Numbered from the stretch's first letter, positions 1-9,594 are shown. The stretch: 49,874 nt of DNA from SXOA01 sp051004015 (GCA_051004015.1 JBPCKT010000057.1:1-49874); one strand, 5' to 3'. Translations and numbers: made by a program. The notes: generated from the letters alone by a model not told the origin.

Positions 1-139
1 AAACCTGATACAAAGCCTGCTGGGACATGTCGGTGCTCCAAGAGAAGGTCTGGTAACCCAAACTCTTAGAAAACCCCATGTCCCATCTTTTTTCTATCAC
101 CCGGCGCGCGCTTCAGTCGGAAGAGCCCAATTTCGCTCA

Positions 140-319
140 CGACTCCTCTGTTTCTTTGTGCTTCTGGGCACGTGGACGATAGCTTTGGGGCCGTCGCTTG
201 GATCGCGAGCGGCCGATGAGGAGAAAGGGTTTTGGTCCTTTCAGCCGGTGCGTGCGGTCAGCTGTCACCAGTTGCTGCGGCCGAGCGAGACCTGGGAAGG
301 GGTCTCGCGGGCCGCTTGA
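140..319 (+). pseudogene. Remnant of DUF1549/PSCyt2-type planctomycete gene (N-terminal trace)
   Basis: The frame from about 80 to the stop at 317-319 encodes a hydrophobic signal-like stretch (CFFVLLGTWTIALG), then an Ala-Ala-Asp cleavage-like site and 'EEKGFWSFQPVR'. The FWSFQPV pattern just after a signal peptide is typical of the large exported DUF1549/DUF1553 proteins of planctomycetes. There is no good ATG in this frame; an ATG at 78 is in another frame. The frame stops at 317. In a neighbouring frame 'GPLDHTNLIQRVFW' (about 310-350) loosely recalls the conserved segment that follows in that family. I read this as the decayed 5' end of such a gene. The call rests on short motifs only. 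Confidence 0.35.
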
Positions 320-853
320 CCACACCAACCTTATCCAACGCGTTTTCTGGTCCAGCGCTTGGGCTCCACTTGAAGCGATTCACCAAAATCCGGAGTGTCG
401 TCAACGATTAGTATCTTAGCCATGAGTTATCGGACTGCGGGTGAAGGCGGGGAGGAAGGAGGCGGCTCATCGTGCCGAACCATATCGGTGTTGCGGGCCG
501 GAGCCCTCAGGCGGGACATACCGAAGGAAGTTGGCAAACATCTGGGATCTCTTCGATCACAGGATCGCCAATGGCAGTCTGGACGAGCTGTGCCTCACGA
601 ACACCGAAACCGTTCTATTGACAACTGGCTATTCTGCTCCACGACTAACTGCCTGTCCCCAGCGAAAAGGGCGGCATCGGCCAATGGCCGGGAAAGCGAG
701 TGCTGGCTAAGATCGTATGCTACGCACTCCATCCGCATTCGGGCAGTTACGCACCGCGATGGCCCAATTAGGGCCGTAATGCGGCACTTCGAGACACAAG
801 AGGAATATCGGGGCGAGAGGCCAACGTACTGTGCAGTGGTCCTGATTGGCCAA
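320..853. other. Intergenic or decayed DNA, no supported gene
   Basis: Several open frames cross this stretch, but none shows a recognisable domain, a convincing ribosome binding site or protein-like composition. It lies between the DUF1549-like trace and the 3' end of the minus-strand kinase gene. I see no tRNA, strong terminator or repeat in it. It is probably decayed coding sequence. Confidence 0.4.
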
Positions 854-2242
854 CTAGGAAGCGCACAATTCTAATTCCTGGATGCTATTGGCCGTTGCCG
901 ACAGAGGATCGTAAATCGGAAGGCTAATGATAAATGTTGTGCCTCGGCCCACCTCCGTTTCAAAGTTGATGGTGCCGCCATGCTGCTTGACTATGACTGA
1001 GTAAGCGATTGCCAAACCCTGTCCTGTCCCTTTTCCTGGCGGCTTGGTCGTGAAGAAAGGGTCAAAGATACGTGAGCGAATGGCTACCGGGATACCCCTT
1101 CCAGTGTCGGCGATGCGGATCGAAACAAGATCGTTTTCGCAGCGAGTGGAGATGCTGATTGTCCCCTTTGCCGCCGCATTCCCGACACGCGCCTCGGCAA
1201 TGGCATGAGCGGCATTGACGACCAGGTTTAAGATCGCTTGCTTGACGGGGCCTGCCAGACAGCTGACGAGCGGCAGGTTGGGTTCCAGGTCCAGAACCGC
1301 GTCGGCAACATATTTCCATTCATTGCGGGCCACCGTCAGCGTGCTTTCGATCGCCTGATTAAGGTTGGTTCGCTCTTTGCTGCTACTGCCGGGATGAGAA
1401 AACTCCTTCATCGCCCGAACGATTTTTGCGACGCGGTCTATGCCCTCCAGCGATTCCTTGATGCACTTAGGCACTTCGGCCCGCAGGAAGGCAAAATCGA
1501 CCGCGCTGGCAACAGCTCTCGCTTCGCTCGTCAGATTCCGGTCCGGCACCCCCGCCTCCACGGAATTGAGCACCGCTTCACAGCTCCCAATCAGCTCCTG
1601 CAGGCTGTTAAAGGCGTCTTGCAAGAACCGAGTGTTGTCACCAATGAATTGAATCGGTGAATTGATCTCGTGTGCGATGCCTGCCGCTAGTTGGCCGATG
1701 GATTCCAGCTTTTGAGACTGCAGCATCTTGCTTCGCTGCGCAACCGTCCAGCGCTCCGCAAGCGCGGCCACACACTGCCGGACTTCGATGTTCTCGAACG
1801 GTTTGCGCAGGATAAGAAATCGGTCGGTGCGCCCCAACTCGCGAGCCATGTCTTCCCAGCCGTAATCTGAATAGGCCGAACAAATCACAACGAGCAAATC
1901 GGGATCCAGGTTCCAAAGGCGACGCGTGGTCTGAACTCCATCGCATCCGGGGGGCATGCGGACGTCTATGAATGCCACCGCGAAGGGTTTGCGCTGCGTG
2001 AGCGATTGCTGAACCAAGGCAATGGCCTCTTCGCCTTGATAGGCAGACACCAGCTCATAGTTCCCCCATTCCTGATCCAACGACGAGGGGCCATTTCCGA
2101 ATAGCTCCGCTTCCGCCGCCGCCAGACCCGAATCTTCTGTGCGCGCCGGGGCTATGATCTTCCGATAGTCATCATGAATCGACGCTTGATCGTCCACAAT
2201 GAGGATTCGCCGGCTAGTTGCAACTGTCATCGCAGACTTCAC
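854..2242 (-). CDS. REC-histidine kinase (receiver followed by HisKA-HATPase)
   Basis: This is a cytoplasmic two-component protein of 462 aa with no membrane segment. Residues about 12-165 form a receiver that starts 'ILIVDDQASIHDDYRKI'. It has an extended acidic insert after the first helix, phospho-acceptor D93 (FIDVRMPPG) and K147. A dimerisation/phospho-acceptor domain follows with H191 (AAGIAHEINSPIQF). The HATPase has an N box (NLVVNAAHAI) and G boxes (DTGRGI, GKGTGQGL). The start is GTG at 2242 or ATG at 2230; neither has a clear Shine-Dalgarno. The receiver is a paralogue of those in the genes at 6244 and 15274. The receiver-first order suggests it takes phosphate from, or is tuned by, another kinase in this locus (inference). 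Confidence 0.9.
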   Translation of the reverse strand: MKSAMTVATSRRILIVDDQASIHDDYRKIIAPARTEDSGLAAAEAELFGNGPSSLDQEWGNYELVSAYQGEEAIALVQQSLTQRKPFAVAFIDVRMPPGCDGVQTTRRLWNLDPDLLVVICSAYSDYGWEDMARELGRTDRFLILRKPFENIEVRQCVAALAERWTVAQRSKMLQSQKLESIGQLAAGIAHEINSPIQFIGDNTRFLQDAFNSLQELIGSCEAVLNSVEAGVPDRNLTSEARAVASAVDFAFLRAEVPKCIKESLEGIDRVAKIVRAMKEFSHPGSSSKERTNLNQAIESTLTVARNEWKYVADAVLDLEPNLPLVSCLAGPVKQAILNLVVNAAHAIAEARVGNAAAKGTISISTRCENDLVSIRIADTGRGIPVAIRSRIFDPFFTTKPPGKGTGQGLAIAYSVIVKQHGGTINFETEVGRGTTFIISLPIYDPLSATANSIQELELCAS

Positions 2243-2327
2243 ACCTGTTTATGCTCGTGGCCTGATCGCAAGTAAATCGCCGCCTTCACCTTGTCCACCG
2301 ACACAGGGTGGTCATTACGTGGCAGGC

Positions 2328-2981
2328 TTAGCATGCTGCCAGCTTTCGCTCCGCCAAAGCTGCCCCGCCAGCTTCCTTGGCACGAAGGGCCACGAGTTCG
2401 TCGATCGTGGTGATTGGAATGCGGCAATCCTTGGCAATGGCCAGCAACTCGTCGCGAGTCGCCATGTGCCGCCCATCGTTGCTGCAGATTTCACACAGCA
2501 CCGCCCCAGGCCGCAGACCGGCCATAGTCACCAGGTCCACGGACGCCTCCGTGTGTCCCTGCCGGACCAACACCCCACCGTCTCGCGCAATCAGCGGGAA
2601 CATATGGCCCGGGCAGACGAAGTCCGACGGCACACTGTTCTCATCAATAATCGCTTGAATCGTCGCGCACCGTTCCACAGGGCTGATTCCGGTCCTACAG
2701 CTCACGTGGTCGATCGGCAATGTGAAGTTCGGCATCTGCTGCTGGTCAAGAGACACCATCGGGCGAAACTTCAGCCGCTTGGAAATATGGGAAGCGACTG
2801 GCATGCACACCTGCCCACGCCCGTGAGAAACCAGGAAGTGCACGATTTCCGGCGTAATCCGCTCGGCGGCGACGACAAAATCACCTTCATTCTCACGATC
2901 CTCGGAATCGACTACGATAACGACCAGGCCGGCCGCCAACGCCTCTAAAGCATCCTCGATTCTCGAAAAACGCGGCTGCAT
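2328..2981 (-). CDS. ribB: 3,4-dihydroxy-2-butanone 4-phosphate synthase
   Basis: This enzyme converts ribulose 5-phosphate to 3,4-dihydroxy-2-butanone 4-phosphate plus formate, the four-carbon branch of riboflavin synthesis in the cytoplasm. The 217-aa length fits a monofunctional RibB without a GTP cyclohydrolase II (RibA) domain. The acidic loop DSEDRENEGD near residues 25-34 and the HTEASVDL motif near 143 match the Mg-binding and catalytic regions of the family. The start is ATG at 2981. It lies about 85 bp upstream of the REC-kinase on the same strand. I saw no FMN riboswitch in the 228-bp gap before it. No other riboflavin gene is in the window, so it is a scattered rib gene. Confidence 0.93.
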   Translation of the reverse strand: MQPRFSRIEDALEALAAGLVVIVVDSEDRENEGDFVVAAERITPEIVHFLVSHGRGQVCMPVASHISKRLKFRPMVSLDQQQMPNFTLPIDHVSCRTGISPVERCATIQAIIDENSVPSDFVCPGHMFPLIARDGGVLVRQGHTEASVDLVTMAGLRPGAVLCEICSNDGRHMATRDELLAIAKDCRIPITTIDELVALRAKEAGGAALAERKLAAC

Positions 2982-3209
2982 CTTGAAACTCCGTGTTGTT
3001 CCGGTCGTCGGGTATGCGACGTCCGTAAGGGCCAGTGGTTAGTAAGAGTGAAAAAACGTAGCTTTCGATTCAAGCTTTGGCAAATAGCCCCGTTTGCGCG
3101 ACCCTCAAATTCGCTTTCCGCGACCGCTTTTTTGACCTAGCCGCTTGATGACCTACATACCAGTGGCGGTCCGTCTCGGAAATTCACGGCTTTGCTGGAG
3201 TAGTCACCC

Positions 3210-4295
3210 ATGGCCCCCTTGAACGTATCAACCTCTCTTTCCACTCCCATCGTCACTTTCGTGCCACACCTCCCGCCGGTCAGCCCGGCGCCGGTTAGTG
3301 CATCGCCGGGTGGCAGCGCCGATCTACCGTCACTACGCCTTCCCACGGAGAAAGAGCTTAAGGCGGAGATTGCTCATGTCCTGAATAAGCAGCTCAATGC
3401 CGACCTCCTGAAATGGGTGGACGGCTACGCCCAAGTGGGAAAACGCAACCTCTATCTTTGGAAGTGGGTTCGCCAAGGAGTGGAAGTCACTACGCTCTCG
3501 TGCGTTGACCCAGAACTGTTCGACTTTGCTTGCGACACCAAGGTGCTGGGGGTGGTCCTGGACGTCCTGCTCGACGACATCGCCGACCAGAAGCGGGACA
3601 TCGGACTTCTGGAACAACTGCTGGACTTGCCCTTTGACTCTCAGCGCAAGCGGCTGCGGGAAGCGCCGCCCGAAGAACGCGCCTATGCCGAATTCACGAT
3701 CGACGTCTGGGAGGAAATCAAACGCCGCACTCGTCAGCTTCCGCTCTTCAAGCGGTACTCCGCGCTCTGGAGGTACGACTACTTGCAACTGTTCAACGCG
3801 ATGCGTTACTCCAGCATGATCAACCAGGACATCGCCTTGCTCAACCTGGCGGAGCATGACCTGTATCTCCCCCACAACATGCACATCATGATCTCCTCCA
3901 CGGTGGACCTGATGTGTTCGCCCTCCTTCAATCAGCACGAGCTGGGGACGCTGCGCGACGCCGTCTGGCACGCGCAGTGCATGGGGCGGATCGGAAACCT
4001 GGTGACCACCTGGGAACGCGAGCTCGGCGATGCTGACTATACCAGCGGAGTCTATGCCCGCGCAGTGGCTGAGGGGAACATCACCATTCAGGACCTCCTG
4101 GACCATGATGTTCAGGCCATTGCCGCCGCCATTAAAGGGGGCGGTCACGAGCAATTCTTCTTGCAACGCTGGGCTCAGTACCGCCAACGCCTCGTTGAGC
4201 TCGCGCCTCGAGTTCGCAGCGTCGAGCTGACAAGGCTTTTGACCGGATATGAACGGCTGATCCGCCTGCATTTGGGAAGCCGGGGATACAAATAG
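3210..4295 (+). CDS. Class I terpene synthase-like protein
   Basis: The protein has 361 aa. After a Pro-rich N-terminus of about 45 residues it is mostly helical and has no signal peptide. It contains 'LLDDIADQ', a full DDxxD motif (D122, D123, D126), and 'GNLVTTWERE', which fits the N-x3-S/T-x3-E triad (N263, T267, E271). The two motifs lie 141 residues apart, close to the spacing in bacterial class I terpene cyclases. Those motifs bind three Mg ions that trigger diphosphate departure from prenyl substrates. The Arg usually found about 46 residues before the triad is not obvious; that position reads LYLPHNMH. The start is ATG at 3210. A histidine kinase starts 20 bp downstream. ispG, ispH and a prenyl diphosphate synthase lie 7-13 kb away. 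Function is inferred from motifs; a non-catalytic helical homologue is possible. Confidence 0.62.
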   Translation: MAPLNVSTSLSTPIVTFVPHLPPVSPAPVSASPGGSADLPSLRLPTEKELKAEIAHVLNKQLNADLLKWVDGYAQVGKRNLYLWKWVRQGVEVTTLSCVDPELFDFACDTKVLGVVLDVLLDDIADQKRDIGLLEQLLDLPFDSQRKRLREAPPEERAYAEFTIDVWEEIKRRTRQLPLFKRYSALWRYDYLQLFNAMRYSSMINQDIALLNLAEHDLYLPHNMHIMISSTVDLMCSPSFNQHELGTLRDAVWHAQCMGRIGNLVTTWERELGDADYTSGVYARAVAEGNITIQDLLDHDVQAIAAAIKGGGHEQFFLQRWAQYRQRLVELAPRVRSVELTRLLTGYERLIRLHLGSRGYK

Positions 4296-4315
4296 GCCCG
4301 ATCGAAGGGAACACC

Positions 4316-6247
4316 GTGTTCGAGCATCTCTTTAGCCGGCTGGGACATCATTATATTGCGGCCATCATGGTGGCGACCCGCATCAGCGGTTCGCTCGGTG
4401 GCGCGCTGGTGGTGTACTACGTAAATCTGACGCTGACGCTCAATGAGCCGTTGCGGACTCACTTTTTCGTCTCGGCGACGGTCGTGGTGGTCCTGGCCGT
4501 CTTATTCTCCGTGGCGATTGCGATGTGGGAAACGCGCCACCTGAGAACTGTTCTGGGCATGCTCGACCGGGGCGAAAAACCGGATGCGGAGCTGTCGGCT
4601 CGGGCGGGACGCGAGGCCGTCGTGTTCCCCGTCCGCCAGCATCTGCACGAGGCCTGGCTTGTCCCTTGCTCCACGCTTCTGCCGGTCGTGATTCTCCTGC
4701 GTTTACTCGACAATGCGTCCGCTGCCGTGTTGGGGAATATCGCCTTGGCGGTATTCATGGGGATCGGCCTGGCGCTCATGACCACCTTTTTCCTGATTGA
4801 GCGGCTGATGCAGCCCGTAGTACGGCACTTGCTCGATCAAGGCATCTCTATTAATTTCGACCGACTGCCGATGAATCGGCTCCGCCACCGTTTAAATCTG
4901 TCTTTCGGACTGATCATTTTGATTACCGCGCTGATGATTGGCACCATGGCCAACCAGCGGGCAGCTGATATCATCCGCCAGCCGAACAACCGGGACCAGG
5001 CCGTCGCCAGCTTGCGAGTGCACACGACTTACATCACATTAGCCGCCATCGTCGTGGGGCTGGTGTTCTCCACGACGATCAGCCAGTCGGTGGCTTCTCG
5101 CGTGGCGGGCCTGGTACAAGCCATGAAGCGCGTCGAGGGGGGCTTGTTCACGGAGGAGTTGCGCCCGACCGGGAACGACGAGATTGATGTTTTGACTCGG
5201 CAGTTCAACACGATGGTTCAGCAACTTGCGCAAAATGATGCGACGATTCGCGACTTGAACACCAACCTGGAACGCAAGGTGGAGGACCGCACCCTCACGT
5301 TGCGCCTGCTCCATGCCGAACTTGACGAGCGAAACACGGATCTGGAATCTGCGCTGGCGGCAGTTCAGCAAATGCAGTCGCAGCTTGTGGAAGTCGCGCA
5401 CCGCGCGGGAATGACCGAAATCGCCGCTGGCGTTCTGCACAACGTGGGCAATGTGCTTAATAGTGTGAATGTTTCAGTCGCCCTCGTCGCCGAAACCTTA
5501 CGCCGCTCCAAGGTAAGCGGCGTGGCGAGCGCCGGGACGATGCTTAAAAACTATGTCGCCGGCCTAGGTCGCGACTGTGACAGCAAGTTGGCCAAACTTT
5601 CCGACTACCTTGTCCTGCTCGGCGAATCGCTGCAATCGGAGCAGGAGTCCTGGGGAACGGAGATTTCCAACCTGACGGAAAAGATCCAGCACATTAAAAA
5701 CATCATCAACGCGCAGCAGAATTACACCCGCCGCGTCTCTTTCAAGGAGACGATTGATGTTCACTCGCTGCTCAATGACCTCCTCGCCATGCACGCCCCG
5801 CGAATCGCAAATCAGCGCATCGAACTCGTCCGAGACTTCGGTCCCCTTCCCGAAATCACCATTGAAAAGTCCAAGTTGCTGCAGATTCTAGATAATCTCA
5901 TTAAGAATGCAGTGGAAGCGATGACCGACTCCAGTGGTCCCAAGACGCTGAGAATTACTACCTGTCAGGAAGGGGACCGCCTGGTAGTCAGCGTTGCCGA
6001 TTCGGGGCAAGGGATTAGCGAAACACAGCTTAAGAAAATTTTTCAGTTCGGATTCACCACGAAAAAGGATGGACATGGCTTCGGCCTGCATTCTTCCGCC
6101 ATTGCGATGAGCGAGATGGGGGGCACGATTCGGGTCCTGAGCCCAGGACAGGGCAAGGGCGCCACCTTTATCATCAGTGTTCCGCTGACCGTTGCACCGG
6201 CCGCCAGCGACGGGCCGCGCTCCAAGCAGCTCGCAGTGCTGGCGTGA
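4316..6247 (+). CDS. Membrane histidine kinase with HAMP and HNVGN-type H box
   Basis: This is a sensor kinase of 643 aa. The N-terminal half carries about six hydrophobic segments (residues about 15-35, 47-70, 115-175, 195-215, 240-260). A HAMP-like linker follows (RVEGGLFTEEL.. NDEIDVLTRQFN), then a coiled coil (about 305-360). The phospho-acceptor region 'AAGVLHNVGNVLNSV' has its His near residue 375. The HATPase has DNLIKNAVEAM, DSGQGI and the G box KKDGHGFGLH. The start is GTG at 4316 with GAAGGGA upstream. Its stop overlaps the next gene's GTG start (GTGA at 6244-6247), so kinase and hybrid kinase are probably translated together. The N-terminus closely resembles the decayed gene at 19510. 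Confidence 0.9.
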   Translation: MFEHLFSRLGHHYIAAIMVATRISGSLGGALVVYYVNLTLTLNEPLRTHFFVSATVVVVLAVLFSVAIAMWETRHLRTVLGMLDRGEKPDAELSARAGREAVVFPVRQHLHEAWLVPCSTLLPVVILLRLLDNASAAVLGNIALAVFMGIGLALMTTFFLIERLMQPVVRHLLDQGISINFDRLPMNRLRHRLNLSFGLIILITALMIGTMANQRAADIIRQPNNRDQAVASLRVHTTYITLAAIVVGLVFSTTISQSVASRVAGLVQAMKRVEGGLFTEELRPTGNDEIDVLTRQFNTMVQQLAQNDATIRDLNTNLERKVEDRTLTLRLLHAELDERNTDLESALAAVQQMQSQLVEVAHRAGMTEIAAGVLHNVGNVLNSVNVSVALVAETLRRSKVSGVASAGTMLKNYVAGLGRDCDSKLAKLSDYLVLLGESLQSEQESWGTEISNLTEKIQHIKNIINAQQNYTRRVSFKETIDVHSLLNDLLAMHAPRIANQRIELVRDFGPLPEITIEKSKLLQILDNLIKNAVEAMTDSSGPKTLRITTCQEGDRLVVSVADSGQGISETQLKKIFQFGFTTKKDGHGFGLHSSAIAMSEMGGTIRVLSPGQGKGATFIISVPLTVAPAASDGPRSKQLAVLA

Positions 6248-8436
6248 GCAAACTTTCCCCGTATGCCATGACGCTTTCCAAGAAAATCCTGGTCATTGAC
6301 GACAACCAGGAAATCCATGCCGACTTTCGGAAGATATTTTCCGAGGTCGAAGCGGACACGTCCGAACTGACCAATTTGGAAAGCCATCTGTTTGGCACTG
6401 TCCCGCTTTCTGGACCGGCCCGGGGCGCGCTGTGCGGAGTCGCCCTGGAATCCGCCTTTCAGGGCGAAGATGGCGTCCGGTTAGTGAAGCAGGGCTTGCA
6501 GGAGGGCCAAAGTTATCTGTTGGCCTTTGTGGATATCCGGATGCCGCCGGGCATTGACGGCCTTCAGACCATTAAAAAGATTTGGCAGCTGGCGCCGGAG
6601 TTGCCTTGCGTGATTTGCACGGCATTCTCCGACTACAGCTGGCAGGACATATCAAGCCAGCTCGCCGGGTCCGGGAACCTATACGTGCTTAAAAAGCCGT
6701 TCGATCCGATTGAAGTTTTGCAGCTTGCGCAGTCAATCGGCGAGAAGGCGGAGCTGGCGGCGGCCGCGCTCGCGGCCAAAAAGCGTCTCGCGGCGCAGAC
6801 GGCCGTGCTTGAGATACGTTCAAAAGAGCTGGAGGCAGCCCGAATTGCTGCGGAGGCCGCCAGCCGTGCCAAGAGCCAGTTCCTGGCCAACATGTCCCAC
6901 GAGCTGCGGACCCCCTTAAACGGCGTGATTGGAACGAGTAACTTGCTCCTGCAGACGCCTCTCAACGAGGAACAGCGCCGTTATGCCGAAATTGCCCGCT
7001 CGTCGGGCGAGATGCTGCTCGGTCTAGTCAGCAATATCTTGGATTTCTCCAAAATTGAGGCCGGAAAGCTGGAGCTCGAACAGGTCCCCTTTGAGCTCAG
7101 CGCAGTGCTCAGCAACGTCTTTGACATTCTGGGGCAGCTCGCTCATCGCAAGGGTCTGGATCTGCTGGAGTATGTCGATCCCAAGATACCTGCTTGCCTG
7201 TTCGGAGATCCGGGTCGCTTGCAGCAAGTCCTGATGAATTTCGCCAGCAACGCCATCAAGTTCACCCAGCGAGGGGAAGTCATCCTGCAGGCGACCTTGC
7301 AGGAAGAAAGCCAGAGCCACGCCGTGGTCCATTTTCAAGTCCGTGACACTGGGATTGGCATCCCCGCCGATCGCATGGACCGGCTGTTTGAATCGTTTTC
7401 ACAAGTGGACGCGTCGACGACTCGCAGGTATGGAGGAACAGGGCTGGGACTGGCAATATGCAAGCAGATCGTCACCCTGATGAACGGCGAGATCGGCGTT
7501 CACAGCGTGCCGGGAGCGGGCTCTGAATTCTGGTTCCGCTGCAGCTTTGAGAAAATGGCGACGGGCCGTTCCCAGGCGGCGCTTCTCGCGGGATTCACCG
7601 GTCAGCGTGTGGTGGTAGTCACCAGGAAGACTGCGACAGCTTCGATTCTGCGCGAGCTGTTGCACGCCTTCGAGCTGAAGGCGGAAGTCGTGCCCTACGC
7701 CGGCGACCTCCATCCGCTGTTGGCCGACGCGTCGCCTGAAGCCGACCGGATTGCGGTGGTCATCTTCGATGAAGATTCAGACGAGCGCGGCGAGAATGAG
7801 GTGTTGGCCAGCGTCAGGGAGTCCGTTCGCGCCGCCGGCATCGGAATTCTGCGAATTTGCCAGGAATGTGAGGTTGTCGCCCGAGAACCGCTGGCTGCAA
7901 CCGAGCTGCTGCTCTCTAGGCCACTGCGGCAATCCCAGTTGTTCGACGCGCTGATGAGGCTGCTTGCTCCGCAAGCGACGAGTTTCCCGTTGCCGCCGAC
8001 CGCGGTCGCTCGGGATGAGGATGCCGGCCGGGCACGACTAAAACCAGCCCGAATTTTGGTGGCGGAAGACAACGACATCAATCAGTTTGTCACTAGGCAA
8101 GTCCTGGCCAAGGCCGGTTACTCTTGCGACCTGGTGGCCAACGGCAAAGAGGCGCTCGCCGCCCTGGCCCAGAAGGAGTACGACATTGTCCTTATGGACT
8201 GTCAGATGCCCGAGATGGATGGCCTAGAAGCGACCAGAGTCTATCGCCAGCAGTGGCAATCTCCTACCAGGGGACTGGCCCGGCAGATTCCCATTATCGC
8301 CCTAACGGCCAACGCCATGAACGGCGACCGCGACCGCTGCCTGGAGGCCGGCATGACCGATTATCTCAGCAAGCCGATCAATCCGCTCATGCTGATTGAT
8401 AAGATTCAGGCTTATCTGGCCCAGGCGCTGGAGTAG
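6244..8436 (+). CDS. Hybrid histidine kinase: REC-HisKA-HATPase-REC-like-REC
   Basis: This is a cytoplasmic phosphorelay protein of 730 aa. Its domains in order are: a receiver of the IHADFRKI type (Asp near residue 97, VDIRMPPG), a coiled coil rich in Ala/Glu, HisKA with 'NMSHELRTPLNGVIG' (His near 219), HATPase with NFASNAIKF, DTGIGIP and YGGTGLGLAI, a degenerate receiver-like segment (about 453-590), and a C-terminal receiver with 'ILVAEDNDINQ' and Asp near 651 (LMDCQMPEMDG). GTG at 6244 overlaps the previous stop; ATG at 6268 is an alternative start. It has no Hpt domain of its own, and the separate Hpt gene at 14606 could complete the relay (inference). The first receiver is a paralogue of those at 854-2242 and 15274. 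Confidence 0.92.
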   Translation: MSKLSPYAMTLSKKILVIDDNQEIHADFRKIFSEVEADTSELTNLESHLFGTVPLSGPARGALCGVALESAFQGEDGVRLVKQGLQEGQSYLLAFVDIRMPPGIDGLQTIKKIWQLAPELPCVICTAFSDYSWQDISSQLAGSGNLYVLKKPFDPIEVLQLAQSIGEKAELAAAALAAKKRLAAQTAVLEIRSKELEAARIAAEAASRAKSQFLANMSHELRTPLNGVIGTSNLLLQTPLNEEQRRYAEIARSSGEMLLGLVSNILDFSKIEAGKLELEQVPFELSAVLSNVFDILGQLAHRKGLDLLEYVDPKIPACLFGDPGRLQQVLMNFASNAIKFTQRGEVILQATLQEESQSHAVVHFQVRDTGIGIPADRMDRLFESFSQVDASTTRRYGGTGLGLAICKQIVTLMNGEIGVHSVPGAGSEFWFRCSFEKMATGRSQAALLAGFTGQRVVVVTRKTATASILRELLHAFELKAEVVPYAGDLHPLLADASPEADRIAVVIFDEDSDERGENEVLASVRESVRAAGIGILRICQECEVVAREPLAATELLLSRPLRQSQLFDALMRLLAPQATSFPLPPTAVARDEDAGRARLKPARILVAEDNDINQFVTRQVLAKAGYSCDLVANGKEALAALAQKEYDIVLMDCQMPEMDGLEATRVYRQQWQSPTRGLARQIPIIALTANAMNGDRDRCLEAGMTDYLSKPINPLMLIDKIQAYLAQALE

Positions 8437-8469
8437 GACGCGCGGGGAACATGGCGCAAGCGGGACTCT

Positions 8470-9594
8470 TTAGAAACTGAATTCTGCTCGTATAAACAAG
8501 CCTTCGAAGGACATGATGTCGGCGTCGTCTGTCTGGCCGAACACCGTGTCAACGGGCGCAAAGGGCAAATTCTCGCCGTCAAAAGTTCCTCCCGAAGTGC
8601 CGATGTTGAACCACGCCTGATACAGCCAGCCTGCGGAGATGATCATCCTATCACTGGAATGCCAGGAGCCCCCTAGCTCTGCTTCCATGATCGGAACGGT
8701 TCGCGTTCGGCTTGCCGTTTGTCCCCCGATCGCAAATCCGGGAATGGTGACATCGGAACTGACATCGTACGAACCAATCAGCAGGGCCGCGCCACCCTTG
8801 GCGAAGAGCGACAACCGCCTTTGAAAACTGGACGTTCTGCCGGTGAGCATCAGGTTAGGGCCGACGCCTGAGAAGTAGGCGGCAAAGTCGCCGATGGACG
8901 TAGTTGATCCTCCACCATTGCGGACCACGGAGTCATAAGCCTGGTCCACATTCGCGAATCGCAGGCCGGCGGAATAAACGAAATCCGCACCCTGGCATGG
9001 GTAGTTAAGCGTTTGCAGATACTCAAGGTCAAAGACATTCAGGTTAACGGACGCCCGGGTGCTCATGCTGGATCCGGTCAGCGCCAGGTTGCCGAAAGGG
9101 TCCACCAGCGTTTGTCCGATGCCTGCAGTGCCGTTTACGGCAACTTCTGTATTGAAGTTCCAATAGGCGAAGCGGATGTCCTGGAATTCGCCCAGGTGAG
9201 CTCCCAAGTAGAACCGCACGGAGCTGTTGTAGTCGAAGTTCAGCTCCTCCGCCTGCACGCGGCGCTGGAAGCCTTGAGGCGTGAGGGAGTCGTTGACCTG
9301 AACATAGGCCACCGCCTCGCTAAAGTGAGCGCGAATCAGGCGGTAGTCGACGCCGGCGAACCAGGGACCCATTTCGCCCCCGGGGCAAGCGTTGGTTCCT
9401 TGCCAGTCATTTCCCTGTAAATCCATCTTAGGCATGGCAAAATGTTCAGTAACGACCTCCTCGGCAACTTCGGCTTCGTCCGTGAGCAAGGTGTTGCTCG
9501 CACGTTCCGCGGCTGCTGCAGGCGCTGCGCCGACGGCGAGGAGAACCGCGAGCAATCGGAGGTAACCGGGCAGATGCATTCGCTTTCCGACCAT
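8470..9594 (-). CDS. Lpg1974/BBP7-type outer-membrane beta-barrel protein
   Basis: This exported protein has about 374 aa. The chosen ATG at 9594 has AAGGAA 7 bp upstream and gives a signal peptide: basic VGKRMH, a Leu/Ala-rich core, and cleavage near AAAAERAS. The mature part has 'WFAGVDYRLIRAHFSE', many alternating hydrophobic strands, and an aromatic C-terminus (LFIRAEFSF) as in outer-membrane barrels. The pattern matches the Legionella Lpg1974-like OMP family expanded in planctomycetes. A longer reading from 9660 would put 22 residues before the signal and is less likely. It converges on the hybrid kinase gene, with 33 bp between the stop codons. The substrate is unknown. Confidence 0.75.
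   Translation of the reverse strand: MVGKRMHLPGYLRLLAVLLAVGAAPAAAAERASNTLLTDEAEVAEEVVTEHFAMPKMDLQGNDWQGTNACPGGEMGPWFAGVDYRLIRAHFSEAVAYVQVNDSLTPQGFQRRVQAEELNFDYNSSVRFYLGAHLGEFQDIRFAYWNFNTEVAVNGTAGIGQTLVDPFGNLALTGSSMSTRASVNLNVFDLEYLQTLNYPCQGADFVYSAGLRFANVDQAYDSVVRNGGGSTTSIGDFAAYFSGVGPNLMLTGRTSSFQRRLSLFAKGGAALLIGSYDVSSDVTIPGFAIGGQTASRTRTVPIMEAELGGSWHSSDRMIISAGWLYQAWFNIGTSGGTFDGENLPFAPVDTVFGQTDDADIMSFEGLFIRAEFSF

Noticed and set aside
2982..3209. FMN riboswitch upstream of ribB
   Set aside because: The conserved FMN-element blocks are not present in this gap on the minus strand.
3333..4271. Long open frame antisense to the terpene-synthase-like gene
   Set aside because: It is a mirror of the real gene's codon bias, with His/Val/Glu-rich composition and no domain; the plus-strand protein has recognisable motifs.
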